Of a DNA stretch of 64,000 nucleotides, positions 45,280 through 57,407 are shown one piece after another (positions within the stretch are counted from its first letter, which is position 1; each line of letters opens with the position of its first letter). The stretch is from NCBI GenBank assembly GCA_030704615.1, contig CM060732.1, positions 39,661,053-39,725,052 on the forward strand, given 5' to 3'. The translations under genes and the position numbers were made by a program. This DNA comes from Takakia lepidozioides (Eukaryota > Streptophyta > Takakiopsida > Takakiales > Takakiaceae). Below the pieces are notes generated by a model. That model saw nothing but the letters and a program-made list of their open reading frames with translations. It made no database searches and was not told the DNA's origin.

Positions 45280-48200
45280 CTACCTGGATAAGTGAGGCCC
45301 TCTGGAGGCTGATATCGAGGTAATCTTTCCGGCATAGGAGATCCCCTTTGTTTCTTCTTCTCTCCATCTGAATTGCATAGTCTTCTCCCATGTCAAAAGA
45401 ATTCGTGAAGAAACAGTTGTATCAGAATCCTCATCGCCTCTCAGGTGTTTTAATTTTCGAACTTTTTGTGGAATCATCTGGGGCATACAATGCTGTCCTA
45501 CCATGTCTGGAAGTTTGTATTTTACAACTGGTGTAACCGCTGAACAGCAAAATTGGTGTAGACACTGAGCTCCTTGTCTGTCCAGATGAGTGGGGTACCA
45601 ATTACTGGTGCAGCGTGCAAGTATTTCCATGCCACATGTCCCTTATAGAAAATGTCATCAAGTCCGAATTTCTGTGTTGACAATGGTTGCAGGCTGCTTG
45701 AAACCATGAACGAATTTGAGAATCCTTTTGCATCATAACTTTTGGTCATATAGGTACATATGAGGTGGCACCGAAGGTAATACCCAATGATCTCCACTGG
45801 AATAACTTTGAAAGCGTGTTGCATCTTTTGTTGCTCAATGTGGTAACGTACCAGAAAACAAGCAGCGTAGTATAACCCGCACCCCATGACAATACTTGCT
45901 ATCTCCTTGGTCTTGGTATAAATGAGTCCATGTACAACCTGGAAAGCAATCAATTCCCTCAACATGGTACCTGCCTCGTGCCAGTATTGTGCAAAGTGAT
46001 GATCTTCAATATGTCGATTGTTTGGAAGAACTTTAGTCCTAGTTGCCACTGGCAGCCAAATACGCATGATTTGGTAGTAATGTGCGAATGACTGCGGAGG
46101 ACTAAATTCTTTCCAAGCCAAATCCAACATGATGGGAATTTGGTTGAAGGGCATAATCATAGCCCTACTGTACTCCCTGGCAGCTGGAGTTTTAGGTGGG
46201 TTAAAAGCGGCATTGCCCCATACCTCCGGCTGTGGTGTGGGTTTGTAGTAACCACAGGTTCAGCTACTGGTACATGACCTGTTGTGGTGGTGGTGGTACT
46301 GGCTCCTGTATCATTGGCATCTCCTGCACCTCCTGTGAAGACTGAAAAGCCAAAGTTCTGGCTTGTAAATAAGAAGCCATTAGCTGTTCCTGAGGGATAT
46401 AGACTCTTTGGTCGATGTTTGAAGTGAGGTCTTCCACTTGAGTCTGGAGTCCGTCTACATCCTCTTGTAACTCTGCTATCCTACTATAGACATTGTCTAT
46501 AGTAGTTGTGGCAATGTTCTGCACCTGCAGTCTGAGCTCATTCATCTCGCTTTGGGTGAGCTTCCGTGGTGCTTTGCCCTCTACTGGCCCTTGTGCTAAC
46601 CAGACCTGCATAAGGCTGTTATCCACCAAGTTGCTTGTGGTTCCCCTGAGAGTTTGCTCCTCTCTTAGCTTGTACAATTCCAACTGCTGTTGTAAAGCCT
46701 CCATGCGCTTCGCCTGAGGTTCAACCAATTGCGCATAGGCAGCAAGTAGATTATTGGCTTCCTTCCAAGCCTTGTTATTGACCGACCGCGATTTCATTTC
46801 TATTGGCCATGATGGTTTGTTGCAACTCCACGATGTGCTTCTCTTGATCAGCTTCAATCTGCCTGTATTGCTTGAAAGTATCTTCATTGCGACAGATTGT
46901 ATTCTTCATATCGACAATGAGCTTCATTTGCTCAACATTCTCTTCTTCTGCCTTCGTACATTTTTCCGCTTGACTGTTTATTTCTTTTGTTGATTGGTCA
47001 AGCATAGTTGTAAATGTAGCACATTGTATCGCCATCCTGTTATGCACTGTCTGCAACTCCGTATGTAGTGCATTCAGTTCTTGCAACTTGCTTTCATGCT
47101 GCACCTGCATTTGGTATAGCTGTTGCTTATGTGCTTCGTGCAACTGGTCTTGCGCGAGGCCTGCCTCAATCAATTGTTGCTTGGCCAATTGCAAAGCCAT
47201 TTCTGTATTTCCCAAGTCCTGCTTCATCTTGAGAGTGACCTCTTCATCGACCTTGTTTGCACACTCAGTGGCAAGTCGAGCCTCAAACTCCTTCCTGAGT
47301 TCCTCTTTCAAGGCTGTCAATTGGGTAATTGGAACATGGGATTTGACATAAGTCCCCAACAAATTAAGTGTCCTGCCTATGGAACTCATCAGCATTGCCT
47401 GTTGAGGGTCATCATGAGGTTGCTGCTGTTCCTCCGATCTTCAACAGTGTGATGTCTCACTAACCATTCAGGCCATTGTCCCACCGGATTTTCTTCCTGA
47501 ACTACTTCATCTATCACCGGTGCTACAGTGTCATGACCTTCCGCCTGTGGTACCTCCGACACAGGTGTGTGTGTACCCTCAGGATTCCCTTGGGCAACTG
47601 TTGCACCTCTGGGATTTCTGTCTCCTTGACCAGACCAGAATATTCATAGAGAAGGTCCCCCTTCTCTATTTCTGCCACTATCTGTTCTGTAGTTGGAATA
47701 TCTAACCCTTCACTTTCCAAATCAATTATTCTGGTTGAGCTGCATGGATAACTTGTGACCTTGTGACAAGTCGTTCAAGTGGCTGTGATGGTTGTGATGC
47801 AGAAGTAACTTCCTCCTCCCTCTCTGAAGGTCCTGCTTCCAGTAATAACATTCTTTTGCTGCTGTGCCCCTTCCTGGTCATGAGCTTGGGAAACATTATC
47901 ATGCGGAATCCGTGAAGCCAGTGGATCCGCCACTACAGTCTTTCCCCTTCTCTGCCTCTTAGTCTCGGGTTGTGCTGCTAGTCCACCCTCACTGTGTGAA
48001 GAGCCTTGCTCTTCCATTGCAGTTGTTTCTGGCTCAAACACTCCCATTTCCTTCCTTTCTTGTGCATTAAGTATGCCAGAATTAAGGATTATTTGAGCAA
48101 TGATTGGGCCAGACACAGACACTATGATAGGAGACTTTGCGGTAGTACCTTGTAATCTTTTCATCTCCTCTACCAGTGCGTTGTACATTATGTCCGCCCA

Positions 48201-49326
48201 TTGTACCTCTTGTCCCTTCAGGCCTTTGAGTATTTCCTCTGTGAAGGATCTGCTCAAATATTGTTGGTTCTGTTTCAGGGCAATCAGAACGTTCAATACC
48301 TGGCCTATCTCTTTTAACCCTGGGTACACAGCTTTGGTACAAGCATAACCCTGAGTTTTAAAGAAACTCCCTTCTTGGAATAAGTCCCCTATTTGCAGTC
48401 TTGCCCTGTGTTCCCCCACATGCACATGACCTGCTGGCAATCGAAACAATTGCTGGAGGTATAGGGGAGTAATCATTAATTCAACTCCCTTCACCGTTGT
48501 TGTTCCTGTCCTTGGCTCAAAGTTCTGCAAAAATTGTAACATGTACTGTCTATGGTGTAGTGTCCAATCTAGGCTTTGCAATCCTTCCAATCTCAGCTCC
48601 TCCAGTATCTTTATCGCCTGTGGGGTAGCCATCGTTTGTTTCTGCAGAATTGTGGTGCTCTTCACCCTGATTTCCTCCATTCCTCTCACTCTCTTCATCT
48701 TAGACTCACAGAACTGCTTTGGCTGTAACAACTGCAGGAATGCCTGTAGTGCACAAAGCATAAACGTATGGTTGCCGCAGAAAGCTATGGGTAATCTCTT
48801 GTAAGCCTGCGGGGCTTGCAAGCATTGCTCAAGAGAAAAGCTCTGCTCTGTCGTTTCGTGTCTATGCCACTGCGTAAGTAATATTGCGAGCGTATAGTCT
48901 GTTAGTTCCTCCATAGTTTCCAAGTTATAGCATTTATGGCCTGTCCTGTCGAGACGCCCGTTACTCAGAACGACGCCGCCTCTTGCGCTCAATTTCCCCA
49001 TTTTCTTGATCATTTCTCTGGTTTTCTATTGGCTGTATCCGCTGTGACTGGATTTTAACTTTTATCTTCTTTAGTGGACTTTCCCTGTTGGATAGTCCAC
49101 TAGGATCACACATGCGACATGAATTCGGCTTTTCTGTACTTGCCGTTCGTTCCGTTTCCCTTTTTCCGTATTCATTAATGGGCCCGCCTTTCATCCTTTT
49201 GACGGCCGTTCTTGTCCTCTTTCTTTTTGACACCTGTCCTTGCACTTCATTCTCTGCTGTGTGTCGCACCCTGACCTCCACGTGTCTATTTTTAAAGTAA
49301 TTTCCGTTTCTTCTTCCTTCAGCCAT
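45280..49326 (-). pseudogene. gypsy copy 2: extra 3' coding region, coiled-coil rich, unknown function, frameshifted
   Basis: Successive minus-strand frames cover nearly the whole stretch. 49326-48961 is a very basic start (MAEGRRNGNYF, KRKRTRTAVKR). 49013-47775 has 412 residues with ITPLYLQQLFRLPAGHVHV and VQWADIMYNALVEEMKRLQ, loosely like the plant retroelement-associated 'Athila ORF1/transposase-associated' domains. 47720-47523 follows. 47395-46775 and 46887-46264 are long Gln/Glu/Leu-rich coiled coils (LHEAHKQQLYQMQVQHESKL). 46160-45522 is hydrophobic in places (SIVMGCGLYYAACFLV), then 45630-45280. Together about 1,300 codons, probably one or two proteins broken by small indels. It follows integrase on the same strand, the position of env-like or accessory ORFs. 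No clear signal peptide or fusion-type envelope feature is seen. Confidence 0.7.
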
Positions 49327-49383
49327 TTTCCTGAAGTTTTTATGTGTCCACTTGTCACTGATTCTATGGATCGTGTAACTTTA

Positions 49384-49656
49384 GTAGGCTGTGTTGAGCT
49401 GTGACAGGCTGTGTCATACTGTGTTACGCTGTGATAGGCTGTGATGTACTGTGGTAAGCTGTGATAGGCTGTGACACGCTGTGGTAGGTTGTGATAGGCT
49501 GTGTTGCACCTTGCTGGGCTGTGATAGGCTGTGTGCGCCTTGCTGGGCTGTGATAGGCTGTGTCACGTCGTGATGGGCTGTGATAGGCTGTGTTGCGCCT
49601 TGATGGGCTGTGATAGGCTGTGTTGCGCCTTGATGGGCTGTGATAGGCTGTGTCAC
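49384..49656 (-). repeat. internal minisatellite of gypsy copy 2
   Basis: On the + strand, units of about 30-40 bases such as TGATGGGCTGTGATAGGCTG recur, with GCGCCTTG or CACGTCG spacers. It separates pol from the 3' coding region. The GGCTGTG core is the same word that builds the LTR minisatellite. Confidence 0.85.
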
Positions 49657-49820
49657 GTTTGTTTTGCCCACCCTGGTCATATATGCTGGGCCTAGCGACA
49701 AGTGTTCCATACTCCGTTCGTAACACTGGTGCAGCCCGTGACTGCTGTTGCGGCTTCAACATGCAATCATGCTGCAAGGGTTTGTCATGGATACAACTGT
49801 ACCCCTTCAACTTATTTGCA

Positions 49821-52800
49821 TTACTCTTCCCAGCATTTCTTTGTTAATGGTTTGTAACATGGCGGTGTTGTTATCATACATCTTTGTATGACATAAGGTC
49901 CTTTCCATGGTGATTTAAGCTTAGAAGCTTGAATCTTTCCTTTCTTCTGCAACCATAGAACCAAATCCCCCGTCTTAAAAGTCTTTAACTTGCCTTCATC
50001 AAACTGTTCCTTTCGCTTCATCTGAATTCTTGTCATATTATCAGCTGCATCAGCACGTACTTCTTCCACATGGTATAATTCATGTTTCCTGACCTTGATG
50101 GAGTCTTGCAATTCCATTCTTTTCCCCACTCCGTTCTCATGGTAGGTAACAGAATTCCACTGGAAGTAAGGCTTCCATACCATAAACTAATTGGAATGGT
50201 GTATACTTAGTGGTGACTTTATATGAAGTCCTGTATGACCACAAAGCTGTCAGCAGCTTTGTATCCCAATCCGTTCTGTTTGCATTGACTATCTTAGCCA
50301 AGATAGTACATAGTATTTTGTTGGTAGCCTCTGCCTGCCCATTACCCTGTGGGTAATATGTTGTACTCTTTCTATGCACAATCATAAACTCTTTAGTCAA
50401 CAACTCAATGGTCTCATTCATGAAGTGACTTCCTTGATCACTGATAAATTCTAAGGGACATCCAAATCGTGTAAGTATGTTCTCGTACAGGAACCTTGCT
50501 GTGGACTTGGCTGTGTTGTCCCTCAAAGCTTTAGCTTCCACCCATTTGTAGTATAATCAGTGGCTGTAATTATGTACCTGTTTCGTGTATTCTTGGATGG
50601 TGGGTTAATTGGTCCAACAAAGTCTAGTCCCCATTTCTGAAATGGTTCCGTAGGCATTGTAGGATGCAAAGCCATCCTTCCAGTTCTCTGCAAAGGTCCT
50701 AACCTCTGACATTCATCACACTTCTGACAATACTCGTGTACATCTTTGAACAAAGTAGGCCACCAGTATCCTGCGAGTAGTATCTTTCTACTGGTAGTCT
50801 CTTCTCCAAAATGACCTCCAGCCACTCCTTTATGAACTTCCGCCAAAACTTTATTTACTTCATGGTGGTACAAGCATCGTTTTAGTACTCCATCTGGTCC
50901 TAACTTATACATTCTACTTCCTACCATAGTATAAGGTAAAGCTTTGATAGCGATTCTCTTCCTCTGCTCCTTACCATAACTAGGTGGGCACTGACCATGA
51001 GCAAGGTAGTATCTGATTGGCCACTGCCAATCTAACCATTCATCTGCACTTCCTTGCACCTCCATTACAAATAAACTCGCATCAGGTAACTGATCGTCCA
51101 CTTCTGTGGCGGCCTCTCCTGTTGTTAGTCGTGACAAATGATCTGCCACAAGATGCAAACGGCCAGGCTTGTAAATAACCTCGAACTCAAACTCATGCAA
51201 GATTATTAACCACCTCGCTATCCTTCCACTTATCAAAGGTTTGTTCACCAGATATATCAAAGCCTGGTGATCCACATAAAACATAAACTTCTTGCCCAAC
51301 AGGTAATGCCTGAATTTCTTCACTGCATAGATCATTGCCAATGCTTCTCTTTCAGTTGTGCTATAGTTCCTTCAGCACTGTTCATCAACCTGCTAGCATA
51401 GTACACAGGTGAATCTATATTTCCTGTAACATTTTGGGCTAACACCGCTCCCAACGCTTCTCCTGATGCATCGCAGTGAACATGAAATACTACATGCCAG
51501 TGAGGGTTAATCAGCACAGGTGTAGTTGTTACTGACAGTGTAAGTTCCTCAAACGCCTGTTGACATTCAGCTGTCCAGGCAAACACTGCATCTTTTCTTC
51601 AGAAGCTTGCTCAATGGTGCTGCTATTTGTGCATACCTTTTGACAAATCTTCTGTAATAACTGGTTTGCCCAAGGAATCTCCTTAAACTCTTAACATTCA
51701 CTGGTGGTGGAGAGACTTTAATGGACTCTGTCTTCCTGGGATCCACAAGAAGTCCCTTCTTACACACAATGTGTCCCAGAAGCACCCCTGAGTTCACACA
51801 AAAGTACACTTCTCTGGATTCAAGCCCAGACCTCTCATCCTGCATCTGGCCAGGCATAACTCCAATTTATGCAAGTGCTCATTCTTAGAGCTGTACACAC
51901 TGAAATCATCCAAAAACACCTGCATGAAATCATCCAGATACTCATGAAAAGATTCACTTATCACTCTCTGAAAGGTCGCTGGTGCATTACAAAGTCCAAA
52001 GGGCATGACTTTGTATGCATAAGCCCCCAGTCTGTGATGAAAGCTGTTTTCTTGGTCTTCTTCTGCCACTTGCACTTGATTATAACCACTGAAGCCATCC
52101 ATGAATGAGTACATCTCATGGCCTGCCACAGTGTCTAATACTGCTTCTGTGAACGGCAAAGGGAAAGGATCTTTCTTCGTACAAGCATTCAGCTTCTTAT
52201 AGTTCACACATACTCTTAGTTTGCCATTCTTCTTGGGAACTATAACAATGGGTGACAACCAAGTTGTATACTCTATTGGGTATATAAACTTAGCCTCAGC
52301 CAACTTCTTTATCTCTTCTCCAACCTTCTGTGTAGTTGGGATTCATTCTATACCTCGCCTGCTTGATTGGTACTGACCCTGGTTCCAGTTCAATCTTATG
52401 CTGACAGACTTCAGGTGGTATCCCTTTTAGATCCTCATAGCTCCAAGCAAATACATCTCTGTATTTGATGAACAAGCTTTTAGCTTCTTCGAAGAATTCC
52501 GGCTCCAAATCAGCTCCTACTTTCACCATCCTCGGTTCCTCTTTAGTTCCCACATTTACTTCTCTCACCTGCTCATCAGCTGTGATTGTCCAACCAGTCA
52601 CCACTTCATCCTGTAAGCTCACAGTGGCTGGTTCTTCTAGGATTTCTATGCTCCTTCTCTTTCTTCATAGAAATGTGATGGGTAAATGCTGGTTTTCTTC
52701 GTTGGTGTTACTGTCACTACACCACAGCAAATACCTCTCAAACAACTTAGGCTTTCCAGCCGCATCTCTGCAACCTGCTCCCACTCTGGGTGTGCAGCAA

Positions 52801-53367
52801 ATAGGGTAGCTTCCTGCTCCTCATCCAGTCCTCCTCTCCAGTCATACTCTCTGACTCCCCGAGGTCTTCTTGTAGCAGGTAATCTACTAGATTTCTTTGT
52901 GGTAATTTGTATCTCGTGTATCCCATTATGCACAGTTAGTAACTGAGAATTCCAGTCATGGAATACCCTGGCCTGTTTCAGCCACGGACGTCCCAATAAT
53001 AAGGAGTAAGCCTCCATGACTTCATCCATTTTTAATACAGTTACTGTGATCATAAAGATCATTTTCTGTATCTGTATCTTAACTCCTCTTATTAATCCCA
53101 ATGGCTGTACACTTCTTTGATCTGCCATTGTTACTGTAAATGGGGCTGGTTTCATGTTATTAGACCAAGCTTCTTCCTTAATTGGTCTGTCATGATATTT
53201 ACTCCAGAACCACCATCTATCAGTACATCAGTTAGTTCTGTGCTTCCAATTCTCAATTGGATTACTAGCATAGAATCATCAAAGTCCATGACTGGTTCTC
53301 GCCCTTCCGGCTTCACATTATAACTGGTCACCTTGCTGTTCAGGTCTGTGTTTCTGTCCTTGGGCAA
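49821..53367 (-). pseudogene. pol: gypsy copy 2: pol (protease, reverse transcriptase, RNase H, integrase)
   Basis: In minus-strand order: protease VLIDGGSGVNIM (about 53200), SLLLGRPWLK, RT YTTWLSPIVIVPKKNGK, MPFGLCNAPATF and QVFLDDFSVYSS (about 51920), RRFLGQTSYYRRFVKRY, and RNase H HVHCDASGEALGAVLA with FYVDHQALIYL. Integrase follows with its zinc-binding HKGVAGGHFG...CQKCDEC, core KWGLDFVGPI, EFISDQGSHF and GNGQAEATNK (the D, D, E triad). The C-terminal barrel is LVLWLQKKGKIQ...WKGPYVI. All catalytic residues are present, but the frame breaks near 52620, 52050, 51800, 51590, 51340 and 50530 by single-base indels. Several breaks fall where copy 1 is in frame, so some could be sequencing errors. 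Confidence 0.9.
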
Positions 53368-56300
53368 TTCGATTGATTGCTTGATACAGCCTGTGCCTAC
53401 AATAAGGTGCCACAGCTAATAGCTGTCCAATGGTAATTTCTGCTTTGGTCTGACATATTACTTCAGCCAAAGTCTCTTCATTACTTTGCATGTCTGCATC
53501 TTCTTTTTTCCTTTCTTCCTCACTCCCTTCTTTTTCTCCATCCGAATCAGAGGAATCTGCCACAGGAATATCCGTACTCTTTTGCATTTCCCTTATAGTA
53601 TCTGCCACTTCCTTGTGCAGTTCCTTCTCATCTTTCCAAGTCTCTTCATCTTCAGGCATATCATTGCCGCTTCCATTCTCATCTTCTTCCTCTTCTACTG
53701 GAGGTATTAGTTTGGCTTTACTTCTTGTTACTATCATTGTACTTACTTCTGGTACAACACATGGCCTAACCATGTGAGCTGCCACCACTGGGCCCTCATT
53801 CACAGGAGCTCTCATCTCATTTTGGTGTCTTATCCAGAATGAACAGGCTGCCTTGCGATGTCCTGGCTGATTACAATAGTAACATAGCTCTTCACCATTG
53901 GGTCCTCGCCCTTGGTCTGTTCTTGGATTATTTCTATAATCCTGATTCCCGGGCTGGTAATTCCCCCTTGGGTTACCCTGATAGTTGCCTCTGGAATTTC
54001 CTTGGTAATTCCCTCTTGAATTACCTCTCCCTTCCATGCCATTGTTATAACCACCAGACCTACCATAGTGGTCCTGATCATTGTTTCTTCTTGGCTGGGG
54101 CTGCACCTGATGCACCCTTACTTGCCTAGGTTCTCTTGCAGTTGTCCTTCTGTTGTAGTAACAATTCTCAGTAGAATGGTTAGCCATTTTACAGATAGTA
54201 CAGTGTTTCTCCTTCATGTGGCATTCTGTGGTGGTATGGCCTTCATTCTGGCACTTTGCACACCATACACCCTTCCTCCAATGTGTTGCAGCCTCTGTGG
54301 CATACTTCTTCAAGATTTCTTCCAATTTTTTTCATAGTTATCCCTCTTCAACTTCTCCTTTCTCTTACTCTTTCTTTTTAGTTCTTGCTCTTCTTCTTCA
54401 TCTGACTCATCCTCAGAGTCCTCATCTTCTTTTTTCTCTCTCCTGAGCATTCCCAATTGCTCAATTCTGTTCGCAGTTTCAAATGCCTCCTCCACTGTAT
54501 TATGGGGTAACATATCCACTTTCTTTTGCAACTCTGGTCTTAGTCCATCACAAACCAAGTCTTCTGTAAACCGGGCGCTGGTACTGCAGCCAGCTTTTTC
54601 ATCATCAATTCCATCTTCTCCATATACTCTTCAACAGTTTCATGCTTCTTCTGCTTCAGCTGTTGTAAACTTCCATACACTTCATCCTCAGTTTTACTTG
54701 TCCTGAACCTATTTTGAAATGCTGTATTCAAGCCATTCCAGGTTAGGAAATGATTATCAGGGAATCTTGCATACCATTCACTTGCTTTCTTGATAAGTGA
54801 ACAAGGAAACAGTCTCATCTTGGCATCATCGCCATTCTCATTGTTCACTATACACATGTGCTCAAATTGGCTAATGTGTACATCGGGATCCCCTTTTCCT
54901 GAATATATTGGAAAGGGTGGTTTTGCCCGTGTTGGTTGTAACGCCATCTGTGGCCCTACCTTCTGCCCACTGACAGGTGCTGGCACCCTTGCTGGTGCTG
55001 GTCCTTCTGGACCTGTTGTTTTGTGGTGGATCTTCCACCAAGTGGTGGCCCTTGAGCACTCCTTGCTTCTGGCCCCACGATATTCACAGTATTCCCAGCT
55101 TCAGTTGCACTACTTCCCACACTCCCTGTCCCCCAGAGCCAGATCCAGGCAGCCCGCCTGATCCCCCTGAGCCGACACCTTCGTTGGCCTGCGATCCAAG
55201 TGCTCCACTTGATCCAGGTCCAACGGGTTGGGATGTCCTGGTTGTAGTCTCAACCTCAGCTGTTGGGTCTACTTCTTCATATTCTTCCTCTTCCAATTTC
55301 TTCTCTCTGTTTTCATCCTCCAAGTTCTGCCCTTGGGTTTCTTCTTCACTCATGTAACTCAACTGTAATGGTGTTGGAGAGTTTGAACTCTCCGTTGGCT
55401 CTGCCACATCCTCTTCTCCTTCTTCACCCTCTGCTTCAGAAACTGGAGTTCCTGCTTTTGGTGTTCCATGCCAACTCTTATCAAAGATTTCTGTCAAATC
55501 TTTTATCCAAGGATGTACCTCAGATCTTTCACCTCGTGATTGATCTTCTTTCTGTACCAATTCCTTAATCTTTCTTGCAAAGAAACAGAAGGAGTGGCAT
55601 CCAACTCTAGTTCTTCCGGTATAGGTGATGCACTCTTTGATCTTGATGGTGTGAGAGGTCCAGATGATTCCCCTATGTCTATTCCTCTCTCCCAAAGATA
55701 TGGATAATTAGCTTTCAGATAGCTTTCTCTTTTGCTGAATATCTCTGTCGTCTAGCTTCTCTTTCATCACTCATGTCCCATGTCTTTCATTTCTTTTAAT
55801 GTGGCAATAACCAAAACTCTCTTCTGTAATATCTCTCGTATATGCCTGGGTTTCTTTCAAGCTTCAATGCACCCTTGGCTATACTTGAAGTCTCCGTTCC
55901 CATATAACCATATGGCAAACAAGTCTGAAAAGCTGTTCTTGGTGTGAGTTTGATCCACAAAATATCCTTTGGAATCCAATTCTTTACCAATACAAGCTCT
56001 TCATGCATATGAGTATAAACATTCACCTTTCTTTCTTCCCAGCCTTCAAACTCTACTCGTTTAATGGATAGCAACGCTATCACATAAACCAATGTTGGTA
56101 ACCAACGTGCTCTTCCTCTACAGGCTACCTGATAAATCTTTATCACTCCTTTCTCCAGACCCCATTCTGGATCAGCATCATGCACTCGTTTAAGAATATT
56201 TTCTTTACAACCGTCTGGCAATTCCAAGAACCTTTGAAAGAATTGTTTGGACAATCTTTCGTCCTTCGTTCCACAGGGAATTTGATTTATTTCAAATTCT

Positions 56301-56491
56301 TTAATGGTCCAACCACCATGATCCCACCAGATGCCTGTCACATCTGGTTGTTCATGTCCCAGCTCCCCAGTATGGTCGCCAAATGTCGCGCGGCTTTTAC
56401 TCACCCATCCCTTCGCTATCCGAGGCGGAAACTCCAAGATAGAAGAGTTGGAAATCTCTAAGTACTCAGCCCGCGCAGAACAATCAGTCAT
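53318..56491 (-). pseudogene. gag: gypsy copy 2: N-terminal unknown region and gag
   Basis: The first frame (56491-55796, 231 codons) starts inside the LTR and is intact where copy 1 is broken. It is unlike any domain I know. After a shift comes an acidic, Gly-rich linker (55695-55084), then the gag core (54986-54540; SEWYARFPDNHFLTW), then 54558-54310, rich in Glu and Lys. The nucleocapsid (54325-53318) has three CX2CX4HX4C knuckles: CAKCQNEGHTTTEC, CTICKMANHSTENC and CYYCNQPGHRKAAC. RGNYQGN repeats lie between the second and third. The order gag core, knuckles, protease is normal. An extra coding region before gag recalls ORF1 of Ogre/Tat elements. Confidence 0.85.
56364..56381 (-). other. 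primer-binding site of gypsy copy 2
   Basis: The minus strand reads TGGCGACCATACTGGGGA, two bases from the LTR end, identical to copy 1. Confidence 0.75.
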
Positions 56492-57407
56492 GACCTACAG
56501 CTAGTGTATCATGGGGGTGTTTCCTATTTGTTTCCCTTTCCGCATTCATCTTAGCTACCTTACCATTGATAATTAAGTATCAGTTTGCTTCATCAATCTA
56601 TCGGTTTCCTTCACTCATCCATTCAATCCACAGCTTCACTCAGATCTCTCTACACAGTGTGATTGTATCGTATAAGTATCAGATTATGATTTATCAGGTA
56701 TCAGGCCGAAGCCATTATGTCTCTAATCTGCTCTCCAATATCACTACAGCTTTGCATATAACAAGCATCTACTAATCCTCTTTTCTCCTTCATCGTGCTC
56801 TCCATCTCTTGCTTCCGATCTCCGCTCCAACCTGACTAAGAAGTCCTCCTCCGAATGATGTCATTCAATTCCCCGTTTTCCCCCCTTTATCTTCCTCTCC
56901 GCGGTTCTAACCGTTTCCCTCACTAACCGTGTCTGTGAACTAACATGTTCCCTTTGCAGGTGTTGTTCCCCACAGTCGTTCCCTGTCCTACTCTTCGTTC
57001 CCTATGATCGTGACCGCTGTGTCAAGCTGTGACTGGCTGTGTGAAACTGTGACGGGCTGTGACTGGCTGTGCGACTGTGTTTGGCTGTGTCGGGCTGTGA
57101 CTGGCTGTGTCGGCTGTGTCGGCTGTATCTGCTGTGACGACTGTGACGGGCTGTGTCGGCTGTGTCGGCTGTGACGACTGTGACGGGCTGTGTTGGCTGT
57201 GACGACTGTGACTGGCTGTGTGGCTGTGTCGGGATGTGTCGGCTGTGTCGGCTGTGTCTGCTGTGACGACTGTGACGGGCTGTGTAACCCCCCTCTACAG
57301 TGCGCTGCTGTCACCCCTAAGGCTCCTGTTGGTCTCAGTCTGTGCAAAAATTAAGGGTACCCTACAGATCCCGTATAAGTGTCTAAGTCCCCTACAGTCC
57401 TCTAACA
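56384..57407 (-). repeat. 5' LTR of gypsy copy 2
   Basis: On the + strand it runs TGTCGCGCGGC to CTCTAACA. At 1,024 bases it is shorter than the other LTRs, because its GGCTGTG minisatellite (about 57003-57285) has fewer units. Confidence 0.9.

Larger units (their letters stand above)
44026..57407 (-). mobile_element. gypsy copy 2: near-complete 13.4-kb LTR retrotransposon
   Basis: Minus-strand order: 5' LTR (57407-56384), PBS (56381-56364), N-terminal region and gag, protease, RT, RNase H, integrase (to 49821), a minisatellite, about 4 kb of further coding sequence, PPT (45140-45125), 3' LTR (45124-44026). Integrase lies after RT-RNase H, the Ty3/gypsy order, and no chromodomain is seen. 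The long extra region and Asp-tRNA-like PBS position recall the Tat/Athila group, but placement needs a tree. Target duplications cannot be tested, because the left flank is in the gap. Confidence 0.9.

Noticed and set aside
49386-49810. Minus-strand frame rich in THE-like 'QPITAHQGAT' repeats as a protein
   Set aside because: It is the translation of the internal GGCTGTG minisatellite of the gypsy element, between pol and the 3' coding region.
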